A DNA stretch of 64,000 nt from assembly GCA_016785955.1 (NCBI GenBank), contig JAEUWH010000026.1:62001-126000 (forward strand), in the 5' to 3' direction. Source of the stretch: Pseudobdellovibrionaceae bacterium (GTDB taxonomy: Bacteria > Bdellovibrionota > Bdellovibrionia > Bdellovibrionales > Bdellovibrionaceae). Shown piece by piece: positions 17,901 through 26,870 of the stretch. The position numbers and the translations under genes are program-made. The notes under the pieces were generated by a model. That model did no database searches. It saw only the letters and a program-made list of their open reading frames with translations, and was not told the DNA's origin. The stretch's first letter is position 1; each line of letters opens with the position of its first letter.

Positions 17901-18971
17901 TTATTCCTGAAAAAATATTCTTTTCACAGAATCGATCTTTTTAAGGATTTCTGCAAATTCTTTTTCCATAACACTCTCTTGTACAACCCCACAACCTGCA
18001 AAAATCTGGATATCTTGGCCTTGCCAGTCCCATTTACGTATGGACACCAACATGAGTGTACTCTGCGTTGTTTCGATCCCCCACGGCGCTCCGAAAAATC
18101 CACGGCGGTCTTGAAGGGGATACTGACTGAACTCTTGAAAATAGTTATTTCTTGGGTAAATTCCCAGGGCCGGCGTCGGGTGGAGCCGATGAATTAAATC
18201 TTCTACCGAAAAAGCGTTCAACAGCTGCGCATAAATTGGTGTTTCCAAGTGATTCAACAAAGGAAACTCTATCACGCCCGTGGCACCCACACGAACATGG
18301 GCCATCGGGGATAACCGCTCGACGATATCATTCACCACGATTTGATGCTCTTTACGTTCTTTAGGATCATGAAGGAAATGGGCAATGGGTACCTCTTTTG
18401 CCGAGGTCCCCGCCAAAGCCATGGTCTCCAGCGCGGATGATTTTTTTTGAAATAAAATTTCCGGCGTCGCCCCCATAAATCCTGTTTCTTGCTCCCATTC
18501 GCCATAGGGAAATAAACGATCAGGAAGCTTTGCCAATTGACGTAGCCAGTATCTTTTATTCTGTAAAGAAACGGTTTGATTGGCCGTACCTATTTGTAAG
18601 GCAATAGGAACAACCTTTTGAATCTTCCCGGCGTGCAATGCCTCTTGAGCTAAATCAAAGGCTTTGGCAAAAAGACTTTGATCAACTGGCGTCCATTCAA
18701 TGATAAATTTTTCTCGATCGACTGCCTCGGCTTCATCCAATAGATCCAATACTCGATGCAACTGACGGGCTGTCATATCCCATTGATTTTTATAGTTTTT
18801 CTTTGAAATAACCGAGCTTAGAAAGTCAGTTTTCAATGTGCTCGCGCCACCCTCAGAGGCCACCTCTTCAGGGTCTGAAAGAAAGGTCCAAACTCCGTGC
18901 TTTCGAAGAAAGGCTCCTTGTTTTAAAAAGTTTGTAAAACGATTTATTTCTATGCTAGATTGCCTTTTCAC
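17901..18971 (-). CDS. menF: MenF-type isochorismate synthase
   Basis: Chorismate-utilising enzyme (356 residues) that converts chorismate to isochorismate for menaquinone. Recognisable parts are the GATPEILFQK motif, MALAGTSAKE, the KERKEHQIVVNDI helix, HLHPTPALGIYPR-type residues near the active site, RRGFFGAPWGIET and GCGVVQESVMEKEFAEI at the C-terminus. The start is the GTG at 18971. The N-terminal beta region is shorter than in E. coli MenF (about 430 residues). The link to menD and menH supports isochorismate synthase over anthranilate or salicylate synthase. It diverges from aroF across 56 bases. Confidence 0.92.
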   Translation of the reverse strand: MKRQSSIEINRFTNFLKQGAFLRKHGVWTFLSDPEEVASEGGASTLKTDFLSSVISKKNYKNQWDMTARQLHRVLDLLDEAEAVDREKFIIEWTPVDQSLFAKAFDLAQEALHAGKIQKVVPIALQIGTANQTVSLQNKRYWLRQLAKLPDRLFPYGEWEQETGFMGATPEILFQKKSSALETMALAGTSAKEVPIAHFLHDPKERKEHQIVVNDIVERLSPMAHVRVGATGVIEFPLLNHLETPIYAQLLNAFSVEDLIHRLHPTPALGIYPRNNYFQEFSQYPLQDRRGFFGAPWGIETTQSTLMLVSIRKWDWQGQDIQIFAGCGVVQESVMEKEFAEILKKIDSVKRIFFQE

Positions 18972-19027
18972 AAGATTTTAACTTAATACAATTATCTCAA
19001 ATGGGATGATGCTAAACTCGAAGAATT

Positions 19028-19837
19028 ATGTCACCAGAAAAACATGTTATTGAAATTCAAACGGGTACTAAAAAAATCAAAGTCGGCGACGGTTCGTTCA
19101 CCGTTATCGCTGGCCCTTGTTCAATTGAAAGCTATCAACAGTTTTTCTCGACGGCAAAAGTCGTCGCCGAGCAAGGTGCGTCTTTGTTACGCGGCGGTGT
19201 TTGGAAGCTAAGAACATCCTCTAAAACATTTCAAGGTTTAGGCGGTGAGGCTTTCGATATCGTTCGCAAAGTCACGCATGAGATGAACATGGGAATTACA
19301 ATTGAAGTGACAGATCCACGACAAATTGAAGAACTGCATCCGATGGTCTCTATGTTTCAAGTTGGCTCGCGCAACATGCATAACTATGCCCTATTGAAAG
19401 AACTCGCAAAGCAAGACAAGCCGGTCCTGTTGAAGCGTGGTTTCGCAGCGCTGGTCAGCGAATGGTTAAGCGCTGCTGAGTACATCAACCAAACGGGAGC
19501 TCCGAAAGTTATCTTGTGTGAGCGTGGCATTCGAACGTTTGAAACTTCGACTCGAAACACCTTAGATTTAAATTCTGCTATCTACGCAAAGAAAAATACG
19601 CCCTACCCAGTGATCGTCGACCCCTCTCACGGTGTTGGCATCAGCCAATTGGTTCCCGATTTAGCTCTGGCGGCAACCGCTTTGGGTATTGATGGCTTGA
19701 TTATGGAAGTTCACCCTAATCCCAAAGAAGCACTTTCTGATGGAATGCAGGCACTGACTTTTGAAAATTACGATCATCTTATGACAAAAGTAGACAAAGT
19801 TCTAACGGCGCTTGATCGCTCGATTCAGAGACTTTAA
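19028..19837 (+). CDS. aroF: DAHP synthase, AroF/AroG (B. subtilis-like) type
   Basis: 3-deoxy-7-phosphoheptulonate synthase (269 residues), the first enzyme of the shikimate pathway, condensing PEP with erythrose-4-phosphate. Motifs: AGPCSIES, LRGGVWKLRTSSKTFQG, VGSRNMHNYALL, LLKRGFAALVSEWLSAAEYI, LCERGIRTFE and VIVDPSHGVGI. It belongs to the short KDO8P-synthase-like class, without the N-terminal regulatory or chorismate-mutase domain that some members have. Its TAA shares one base with the ATG of the next gene (TAATG). Location between menF and menG places pathway entry next to a chorismate consumer. Confidence 0.95.
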   Translation: MSPEKHVIEIQTGTKKIKVGDGSFTVIAGPCSIESYQQFFSTAKVVAEQGASLLRGGVWKLRTSSKTFQGLGGEAFDIVRKVTHEMNMGITIEVTDPRQIEELHPMVSMFQVGSRNMHNYALLKELAKQDKPVLLKRGFAALVSEWLSAAEYINQTGAPKVILCERGIRTFETSTRNTLDLNSAIYAKKNTPYPVIVDPSHGVGISQLVPDLALAATALGIDGLIMEVHPNPKEALSDGMQALTFENYDHLMTKVDKVLTALDRSIQRL

Positions 19838-20556
19838 TGACAACGCATTCGGTAGATCCACAAAAAATTAAATCGATGTTTTCTAAGGTCGCGTCCGGTT
19901 ATGACAAGGCTAATGATATCTTGTCCGCGGGTATTCATCATTTATGGCGGAAAAAACTGGTTAAACTGAGTGCCGCAAAATCTGGCGATTCTGTTTTAGA
20001 TTGTGCCACTGGGACTGGCGATTTAGCGATTGAGTTTAAAAAAGCGGTGGGATTGCACGGCCAAGTTATTGGTACAGATTTTTGCAAAGAGATGCTCGAC
20101 TTTGCTCCAGCTAAGGCCAAGAAACAAGATTTGAACATTAAATTTGAACTCGCCGACGTGACCGCTTTGACTTATACAAGTAATTCATTTGATATCACCA
20201 GTATTTCGTTTGGTATACGTAACGTGGCCGATCCCGCCAAGGGTATTTCCGAGCTGGCTCGTGTAACTAAACCGGGTGGCAAAGTCTGCGTTTTAGAGTT
20301 CGGTCAGATCGCCAATCCCGCTCTGAACAAGGCCTACCAGTTTTATTCCACGAAAATTTTGCCTAAAATTGGCGGTACCATTACTGGCGAAACGGATGCG
20401 TACGAATATTTGCAAAATTCTTCAGCGCAGTTTCCTTGCCGTGATGAATTTGTTAGCCTGATGAATCAAGCCGCACCTTTTTCTTCGATCGAGTGCGTTC
20501 CGGTAAGCTTTGGTATTGCGTACATCTACATTGGCACTAAAAGCAGACTCGAATAG
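19837..20556 (+). CDS. menG: Demethylmenaquinone methyltransferase (MenG/UbiE)
   Basis: SAM-dependent C-methyltransferase (239 residues) that performs the last step of menaquinone synthesis. UbiE/MenG signatures are clear: VASGYDKANDILSAGIHHLWR, the SAM site LDCATGTGDLA, ISFGIRNVADPAKGISELARVTKPGG, and the C-terminal FGIAYIYIGTK. Length is typical. It is translationally coupled to aroF by a TAATG junction. With MenF/D/H next door a menaquinone role is preferred over ubiquinone. Confidence 0.95.
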   Translation: MTTHSVDPQKIKSMFSKVASGYDKANDILSAGIHHLWRKKLVKLSAAKSGDSVLDCATGTGDLAIEFKKAVGLHGQVIGTDFCKEMLDFAPAKAKKQDLNIKFELADVTALTYTSNSFDITSISFGIRNVADPAKGISELARVTKPGGKVCVLEFGQIANPALNKAYQFYSTKILPKIGGTITGETDAYEYLQNSSAQFPCRDEFVSLMNQAAPFSSIECVPVSFGIAYIYIGTKSRLE

Positions 20557-20567
20557 GCTCTAAGTCG

Positions 20568-20584
20568 TGAACTCACTGAGTTCA
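20568..20584. other. Short inverted repeat after menG
   Basis: TGAACTC-ACT-GAGTTCA, a perfect 7-base-pair stem with a 3-base loop 11 bases after the menG stop. No T-run follows, so it is a weak candidate for a terminator or an RNA-end stabiliser. Confidence 0.3.
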
Positions 20585-20673
20585 ATAAAAATTCACTTAG
20601 TAACCGTTTACATTCCTATTAAAATTTAAACAGCTGTCTTCGGAAGCTAATTTATTATTTTACAAGGAATTCC

Positions 20674-21513
20674 ATGAAACAAAAAACCATTCACCTGTTA
20701 GCCTTATTATTTTTTGTTTGCCAATCCGCAATGGCGCAAGAGAAAAAAACAACTCCCTCCGAGCCAGCAAAAAAAGATACCGCCCGAACCGAAAGTAAAA
20801 AAACTGAAACTTTGGAGCTCGAACCTGAAAATGTGGAGAATCAATTTTTAAACGCGCTTGATTACCCCGAATTGCAAGTCGTACCCAAAGCCAGTGAGCG
20901 TTTGCAAATGGACGGGACGATCGAGCACAACAATGGCTACATGATGTTTTGGCCATTCCTGGCAGCTTCGGGAACAACGATGGTTGCCGCCCTCATGCAC
21001 AAAGGCAGATTTAAACCTTCAGCGGAAAACGATGAAGCATTCAGAAAATACGCCGATTTCAAGGTCAACGCGGCCGCCGGCCTTTCCGCCGCTTGGTTTG
21101 CGGCCACGTATTTTATTTCCGCAAGCGAGCCTTACAATTCGGCTTTGTCCAAAATCAATCAAATAAAAGGCAAAGATAAAAAATCGCTGCTGTTGAAAGA
21201 ACGTCTAGCCGAAGAAGCGATGCAAAAGCCTGCGGAGTTGATGAAGATGCTGGCCTATATTTCTACCGCCACTAATTTTATCGCCGCGGCAGGATTAATT
21301 GATGTGGTAAATGAAGATTACAACCTGTACGCCGGGGTCGCGATATTGACTTCGTTTTTGCCAATCATTTTCAAAAGTCGCTATGTGGAGAACTATGATA
21401 AGCATCTTGAGTACAAACGAAAGATCTATGCACCCGTGGTTTATACAGATTTTTATAAACCCAATGTTTATGCCGAGTGGTCTCCACGCCTAGTCGTGCA
21501 ATGGAACTTCTAA
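20674..21513 (+). CDS. Exported membrane protein of unknown function
   Basis: A 279-residue protein not recognised as any family. An N-terminal signal peptide (ends SAMA-QE) is followed by a charged Lys/Thr/Glu-rich segment to about residue 60. Three or four hydrophobic stretches come next (around MMFWPFLAASGTTMVAAL, AAAGLSAAWFAATYF, ISTATNFIAAAGLI and LYAGVAILTSFLPIIF). The C-terminus ends in WNF with alternating aromatic residues, reminiscent of but not proving a membrane beta-strand end. AAGGA at 20664-20668 precedes the ATG. It is followed 2 bases later by another exported gene, so the three genes 20674-23322 look like one operon. Confidence 0.8.
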   Translation: MKQKTIHLLALLFFVCQSAMAQEKKTTPSEPAKKDTARTESKKTETLELEPENVENQFLNALDYPELQVVPKASERLQMDGTIEHNNGYMMFWPFLAASGTTMVAALMHKGRFKPSAENDEAFRKYADFKVNAAAGLSAAWFAATYFISASEPYNSALSKINQIKGKDKKSLLLKERLAEEAMQKPAELMKMLAYISTATNFIAAAGLIDVVNEDYNLYAGVAILTSFLPIIFKSRYVENYDKHLEYKRKIYAPVVYTDFYKPNVYAEWSPRLVVQWNF

Positions 21514-21515
21514 AA

Positions 21516-22409
21516 ATGAAAAAAATCTGGTTAGTCATTCTATTCACTGTCTGGGGAAACGCTGCCTTGAGCGCGCCTGATGACGGCTTACTGTACGACA
21601 AGCTCACCGATCCGCGCTTTTGCGACACCGCCGACGAGTTTAGAAATTCCTATTTATTTTTGATCAAACAATCGGACCTTGGCTTTACCGAACCACAAGC
21701 CGTCAAGGGGGCAATTAAAATCGCAAAAAATTGCACGGGCGCATTTGATCGCTTTTCACAAGTCTTCCGCGTGCTGCAAAAATCAGGTGTGGACATCAAG
21801 AAAACATTTGATGTGGCGCTAGAGTATTCTTCTTTTGATTCTGAACGCGCACGAAATTTTTACGTTCTGTTTCAAAGATTGTTTTTAGAAAACTATTTAG
21901 ACATTGATTTCACCACAGCGTATCGCATCTCTCACGAGCTTTCCAAAGACTACAAGGGTGATCCCGCAAAGCTGCGCGATGACTTTGTAAAGATCGTGAA
22001 ATACTGCACAGACGACAAAGAATTTGGTCTGGGAAAAAAACTGTGCATGGAACTGGCACTGAAACTGACAAAATACACGGAACTATATCCCAAAGGTTTA
22101 TACCAAGATTTTCAAAGTTTTATGACCTACATCCAAACGAACAAACGGCTTGGGTTCAGTTTGAAAGAGGCTCTCAATTTGGCAGTTCGGGTTCTTTCCA
22201 AAGGCCCCAAGGCCCCTCGAAATTTTAAAAAAACCATCGATTTTGCGTTGGACAAGGGTGATAAACTTAACTTACCCGAACTGCAAGCATTTCAGCTGGC
22301 CTTGATCATATCCGACCATTCATTTGACCCCACAAAAAAAGCACCCGAACCGGAAAAACCTGTCATCGCGACTGTCGATGAAAAAAAAGATGAAAAAAAT
22401 CTTAAATAG
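21516..22409 (+). CDS. Exported alpha-helical protein of unknown function
   Basis: A 297-residue protein with a signal peptide (WGNAALSAPDD marks the cleavage region) and then an almost wholly helical, charged, soluble domain. It includes regularly spaced YLFLIKQ/FVKIVKYC-type helices, suggestive of an alpha-solenoid but without a clear repeat unit, and four or more cysteines. The frame begins upstream at 21477, but those codons overlap the previous gene. The ATG at 21516, two bases after the preceding stop, exposes the signal peptide. It overlaps the start of the next gene. Function unknown. Confidence 0.78.
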   Translation: MKKIWLVILFTVWGNAALSAPDDGLLYDKLTDPRFCDTADEFRNSYLFLIKQSDLGFTEPQAVKGAIKIAKNCTGAFDRFSQVFRVLQKSGVDIKKTFDVALEYSSFDSERARNFYVLFQRLFLENYLDIDFTTAYRISHELSKDYKGDPAKLRDDFVKIVKYCTDDKEFGLGKKLCMELALKLTKYTELYPKGLYQDFQSFMTYIQTNKRLGFSLKEALNLAVRVLSKGPKAPRNFKKTIDFALDKGDKLNLPELQAFQLALIISDHSFDPTKKAPEPEKPVIATVDEKKDEKNLK

Positions 22410-23322
22410 CTTTGTCATTACCACTCTATTTCTGTCCGGAGTACCCTGCTGGGGACAAAGCAAGCCGTCCCAAAAACTCTCATCGGTGGAATTGCAATGG
22501 GAAGACTCGCCCGGTGCCTTCATGTACGAAGTAGAAATCTATAATTCCAAAAGTAAACTGTTGAAATCTTTCGTCTCGAAATCCAGTTTATTTAAGTTCA
22601 AGTCGACCTCTGGAAAAATTAAAATTCGTGGTCGTGTGCTTGATGCCTACGGAAAGAAAGGCTTATGGAGTTCATTGATTGAAACCGAAGTTCCGCCCGA
22701 CGATCTGAAATTCCCCGATGCACAAGAAAACCCCCCGCCTATTCAAGCAAGTACACATAGCAAAACACTGAAAGGAAAAGTAAACCTCAATTGGCCAGAA
22801 GGAGTTCAAGCCCGACGTTATTTTGTTAAAATTTACGACGCTAACAACAGCGTGATTAAAGAAAAGGAAACCCGTAACCTAGCAGAAAACTTTGAACTGG
22901 ATCCAGGTACATATAGATATTCAGTGACTCCTATTGGAAACGACAAAGTCCTTGGGAAAGAGACCTTCGCCCCACAACGTGTTCAAATCGGCGCCGCCCA
23001 ATTACCTTTGGCAAAATTTGAAGTCATACAAACGCAGAACAGATTGCAAATAAAAATGCCCAGAAAATCCGATGTCGAAATTTTTGGCGAATTAGAATAC
23101 GCTTATCATCTTTCAGAAACCTGGACACCGGTATTTAAATACGACCCTTTCACCGAACCGTTCTGGACTCCAGAAGGCAGCCTAAAGCCCGGGCGTTATC
23201 GCGTGGGCTTTTGGCTCCATAAAGCAGGATGGGAGGATTCAGTCAAATTCAATCATGAATTCGTGATCAAGCCGACGGAAAAAGAAATCATCGACACCGA
23301 GACCATAACCGTTGAAAAATAA
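22390..23322 (+). CDS. Exported protein with tandem fibronectin-III-like domains
   Basis: A 310-residue secreted protein. After the signal peptide (ends VPCWG-QS) there are at least two FN3-like modules. One has the segment VELQWEDSPGAFMYEVEIYN, the second the segment KGKVNLNWPEGVQARRYFVK, and a third beta domain ends in RYRVGFWLHKAGWEDS. FN3-like folds here most likely mediate binding in the periplasm or at the surface. The start is the ATG at 22390 or the in-frame ATG at 22378. Both lie inside the 3' end of the preceding gene, and neither has a strong ribosome site, consistent with coupling. A similar short FN3-like protein occurs at 46134. Confidence 0.75.
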   Translation: MKKILNSFVITTLFLSGVPCWGQSKPSQKLSSVELQWEDSPGAFMYEVEIYNSKSKLLKSFVSKSSLFKFKSTSGKIKIRGRVLDAYGKKGLWSSLIETEVPPDDLKFPDAQENPPPIQASTHSKTLKGKVNLNWPEGVQARRYFVKIYDANNSVIKEKETRNLAENFELDPGTYRYSVTPIGNDKVLGKETFAPQRVQIGAAQLPLAKFEVIQTQNRLQIKMPRKSDVEIFGELEYAYHLSETWTPVFKYDPFTEPFWTPEGSLKPGRYRVGFWLHKAGWEDSVKFNHEFVIKPTEKEIIDTETITVEK

Positions 23323-23329
23323 TCTCTCG

Positions 23330-25264
23330 TTACTGGTTAATTGTTTCAATCGCTAATCCACCCTGAGCATCAATAACGACGCTGACATTTTTCAATGTCT
23401 TATTTTCTTGGCTATTTTGCTTCAACAACATTGGCAAATTCACGGGCCGCCCGGACAAATTTTTAATTCTCACCGTGCCAACAAGCTTCATTCCTGGAAG
23501 CAAAACCGTACCACTGACCGTCTTGTCTTCTTTTACGAAACCATCAATCGTCAGTTCATCAAGTTCTAAAATTTTTGTGTCCTTAAAAGCGTTTAAGGTA
23601 TTGGCGGCTTCTTTATAGAATTCGTCGGCCAAAGTCACTTTCGGAATAGACCCGGGTCGCTGATCGATGATTTTAAATGCTTGCCCATCAACTATAAATC
23701 GATCGGAATAGAACTGCATAAAAAAATCAAAAGCTGTCTTAATAGGAGCAAAGTATTCTGTGCGATGATCTTTTTCGATATTTAAAAAATGCACCAACGG
23801 TTCCCCGTCAAAATTTTCCCTGTACAATCGATCGAGTTTTAGCACGACCGAACCCATGGCCCCTTCTAGCTGCACAAAACTTTTTTTGATGCCGTCCACA
23901 CCGACCTGAGTTTTCGTATTGGTAATCAAATCCGGGGCAACACGCTCTAAAAGTTTATCGTTACCGCCTACTTTACCAGCCAATTTCAAAAGTTTCGGCT
24001 GTAGGGCATTATAATTTACCAAAACCATATTGGTATTAAACATTGCTTTATTGTCCGTTGGGCGCAGACCAAGTTTAAAAAATAAGTCTGTTTGTTCTGG
24101 AAAACCATTTTTAGCCGCCGTTTCAGCCTGTGCTTTTTCTACGATTGTGACATACTCTTGGCCTTTGGAATTAAAGCCAATAGCAATTTGTCCACCTTGC
24201 TTATCCAAATTCGTTTTTTCGGTCGTCACCATGACCAGTGGCAAGTTCTCCTTAGCCATCCAACCAATAATGTCCTGACTGGGCGTACTCATTAAATCTT
24301 CACCATTACCAATAATCCCAATCAGTTTTTCGCCATTTTTTGTTTGAGGAAGTTTACGTCTTAAAGTGGCATCAATAGCCTCGATCGCAAACAGACCGTG
24401 TCCGGCCGGAGCCGATCGCTCGCGTGTCAAATACCCAGCACTATCAATGGTTGGAATGTGAAATTGGACCGTAGGTCCCGAGCGAACATCCCCTTTTACG
24501 TTCGCGACTTCTGCCAATGTTTTTCCGCCCAGGACAGAGCTAGGTTTAGACCAAGTGGCGGCAATACTGGATTGAGTTTCATTACTAACGACATCATGAA
24601 AAATCACTTGCCGATATTTTTCAGATTGCGCCAACAACTGAAGAATTTGAAGTTCCGCAATATTCAAAATATGTGACTGGCCATCGATAATAACTTCGGC
24701 ATGAAGATCTGTACCTTTTGAACCAATTTTAATACTGCCGGACTTGCCCAACTTTTGGTAAATGTCTTTAAGAAACTCGACGCGCACAATCCCCGAGCCC
24801 GTCCCAGCCATAAGCTTTTTAACCCAAAATTTTACGTCCGTCGTCACACTTTCATATTCTGATTTGCGACTCATAATTTTGGAATAATTTGTCACCGGCA
24901 CCGAGCGCATCAAATCAGAACTGGCGATGGCCGTGGGAACGACCATCGATGTTTTCCCCAATGCCTCAGCTAAATTATGGCGATCGGCGATCACCAGGAC
25001 AGAATTAGTCTGCGTCGATTTTTTAGATTCTCCGTAGGCCTTCATCAAAACTTGTAAATATTTAAAATTGATTTCATCCAGACCAAGAGACTCTTGCACT
25101 TTGGCCAACAGCTCTGGACGTGCCGTGCCCGTCGGCAAAGTCAAAATCTCGGTAGCCAATTTTAGTTTGTCGTTACCATAGAAATATTTGCACTCAATAG
25201 AACTGGCTAAACTGAATTGAAAAACAAAAAGCAAAGGAACTGTAAAACGTACCGCAGAAATCAT
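23330..25264 (-). CDS. Exported UDPGP-family (UDP-glucose pyrophosphorylase-like) protein
   Basis: A 644-residue protein that I tentatively place in the UDP-sugar pyrophosphorylase family from segment order. A Gly-rich AGTGSGIVR stretch comes first, followed by SKGTDLHAEVI. Then come NIAELQILQLLA and IGNGEDLMSTPSQDIIGWM, with VTTEKTNLDKQGGQ, FNTNMVLVNYNAL and LEGAMGSVVLKLDRLY. FAPIKTAFDFFMQFYSDRF is next, and a C-terminal beta-helix-like part begins LELDELTIDG. These match the layout of UGPase/UAP enzymes. Unusually, the N-terminus is a good signal peptide (PLLFVFQFSLASS), and the consensus catalytic loop is altered, so the protein may be exported and inactive on nucleotides. It is 88 bases downstream of the Tim44-like gene on the same strand. 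Confidence 0.6.
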   Translation of the reverse strand: MISAVRFTVPLLFVFQFSLASSIECKYFYGNDKLKLATEILTLPTGTARPELLAKVQESLGLDEINFKYLQVLMKAYGESKKSTQTNSVLVIADRHNLAEALGKTSMVVPTAIASSDLMRSVPVTNYSKIMSRKSEYESVTTDVKFWVKKLMAGTGSGIVRVEFLKDIYQKLGKSGSIKIGSKGTDLHAEVIIDGQSHILNIAELQILQLLAQSEKYRQVIFHDVVSNETQSSIAATWSKPSSVLGGKTLAEVANVKGDVRSGPTVQFHIPTIDSAGYLTRERSAPAGHGLFAIEAIDATLRRKLPQTKNGEKLIGIIGNGEDLMSTPSQDIIGWMAKENLPLVMVTTEKTNLDKQGGQIAIGFNSKGQEYVTIVEKAQAETAAKNGFPEQTDLFFKLGLRPTDNKAMFNTNMVLVNYNALQPKLLKLAGKVGGNDKLLERVAPDLITNTKTQVGVDGIKKSFVQLEGAMGSVVLKLDRLYRENFDGEPLVHFLNIEKDHRTEYFAPIKTAFDFFMQFYSDRFIVDGQAFKIIDQRPGSIPKVTLADEFYKEAANTLNAFKDTKILELDELTIDGFVKEDKTVSGTVLLPGMKLVGTVRIKNLSGRPVNLPMLLKQNSQENKTLKNVSVVIDAQGGLAIETINQ

Positions 25265-25352
25265 GTCTCACCTCGTTAGCGTGGCAGACATCATAATACA
25301 AATTTGAATTTTTTGCACCTGTCATCGTTTTGAACAAAGAGGACGAAAATTG

Positions 25353-26870
25353 TTACAGCGAAAACTCTTCATCTTGTTCTATTTGACTTAGGACCCAATC
25401 AAACTGACCAAGCGTCACCTTCGTGCCGCAGAACTCGCACTGACCACTCATTTCAATTTTAAGCTGGGCCCCACACGAAGGACATAAATGAAAATCCATC
25501 GTCTTGGCTTTTTTCTGATTTGTTTTAATTCCTTTAACGAACGTCCAATATTCGGAAAAACTCACAGGAAGTTTTTTATTACCACGGATGATCTGTCCGT
25601 GTTGATCAACGGTGTAATCCACCATGCTGGCAAAAACCCGGAACGTAAAGCTCATATAAAACTTATCTTGAAACAAGCTCACGGGTTCAAGCCCTGTTAT
25701 CATGGGGTTTTCAATATGATTTGTTTGGCCGTTACGCTTGAAATCCTCGATCCAAAAAAGATGAGACTGAAATAAAGTGTCCGTCTCAAAAGGTCGCGCC
25801 AGATCCCACTTCTTTTCTGACCAAGCTTTTTGCAATTCAAAAAATATTTTTTCTGCACGCGTTTTCAAATGGTCATAGTCCTTGTCTCCGGACAGCTGAC
25901 TCGCAATTTGATTTTGAACCATGGGATCACGAATTGTTGGTAATTGTGTGCCATAGTCTACCAAGTTTGTAGAGGTCAAGCTATGACTGATCGATGTCGT
26001 TTTTTCACTGAGTGGCTCTTTCGCGGACACGATACTGAAGACATACCAGTTAAATCGACCATTTTGATTTGATTGATTGCAACTTCGACAAACACCTGAA
26101 ATCGTCTCGGTAATAGGAGCTCCACAATTAGGACACGAATTTACTGACATATCCTCGGGCGTCTTAGATAATGTCTTAAGTGATTTTTTAAGCTTCCAGG
26201 TTTCCAATAATTTATATCGGGTTCGCTGATTACTATCAGAGATCTCGGTATAGTTCGCACTAAAACCCACTTCGATAATCATTTCGTCTGCTGCCAAATT
26301 AAGAGACGCACGATGGATCGTGCAGTTACCAACAACCACGCCGTCAACATTTTTTAAATTACTATTTTTTCCCAGGTACTTGGGGTCAAAAAACGCGGAT
26401 AAAGCATACAGTTTATTGCGTCCACGATATTCATGATAGGTATGATATAACGAAAAAATAAAATCTTTAAAAATAGGAAATGAAAAATTGGGATCTTGTT
26501 CGACAATTTTACCGACATAGTCCCGAGTCCGATTCACCACCACCGGACGATAGGCTTGAGTTCCATACGAGGAATAATATTCCTCGTAATGATTATTTCT
26601 ACGAAAGTAAAAATACGCAACCACTGCCAAGATCAGCAGTAAGGGAATTCCAACCTTAGGATACCGGAAACAAATCCTTAAAATCCAATACAGCAATTCA
26701 ATCAAGGCCCCGCCATCACCGCTGCCGCCACCATGGCTTTGATACCCACCCCCCGAGCCGCGAGAACCACCACCGTAGGAATCGCCTCCGCCGATGCGTG
26801 CGTCCGCCTGTAGAAAAACCAGTGAAACAAAAAACCACCAAACATAGGGGGAATAAAAAAATCGCCTCAC
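25353..26870 (-). CDS. Membrane protein with two Tim44-like domains, each followed by a zinc ribbon
   Basis: A 505-residue protein. After a signal or anchor and a Gly/Ser-rich segment (residues about 30-55) there is a transmembrane helix (VGIPLLLILAVVAYFYF). Then two copies of the same module follow: a Tim44/MRP-L45-like alpha/beta domain, then a CPNCGAPI...CRSC ribbon (near 240), and a second domain, then CPSCGAQL...CEFC (near 475). After each ribbon comes F/W-x-W-V-x-S-x-I. This is an internal duplication. Tim44-like domains in bacteria are linked to membrane or lipid contact, but function is unknown. The GTG start overlaps the previous stop as GTGA. The gene is part of the aro operon. Confidence 0.8.
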   Translation of the reverse strand: MRRFFYSPYVWWFFVSLVFLQADARIGGGDSYGGGSRGSGGGYQSHGGGSGDGGALIELLYWILRICFRYPKVGIPLLLILAVVAYFYFRRNNHYEEYYSSYGTQAYRPVVVNRTRDYVGKIVEQDPNFSFPIFKDFIFSLYHTYHEYRGRNKLYALSAFFDPKYLGKNSNLKNVDGVVVGNCTIHRASLNLAADEMIIEVGFSANYTEISDSNQRTRYKLLETWKLKKSLKTLSKTPEDMSVNSCPNCGAPITETISGVCRSCNQSNQNGRFNWYVFSIVSAKEPLSEKTTSISHSLTSTNLVDYGTQLPTIRDPMVQNQIASQLSGDKDYDHLKTRAEKIFFELQKAWSEKKWDLARPFETDTLFQSHLFWIEDFKRNGQTNHIENPMITGLEPVSLFQDKFYMSFTFRVFASMVDYTVDQHGQIIRGNKKLPVSFSEYWTFVKGIKTNQKKAKTMDFHLCPSCGAQLKIEMSGQCEFCGTKVTLGQFDWVLSQIEQDEEFSL

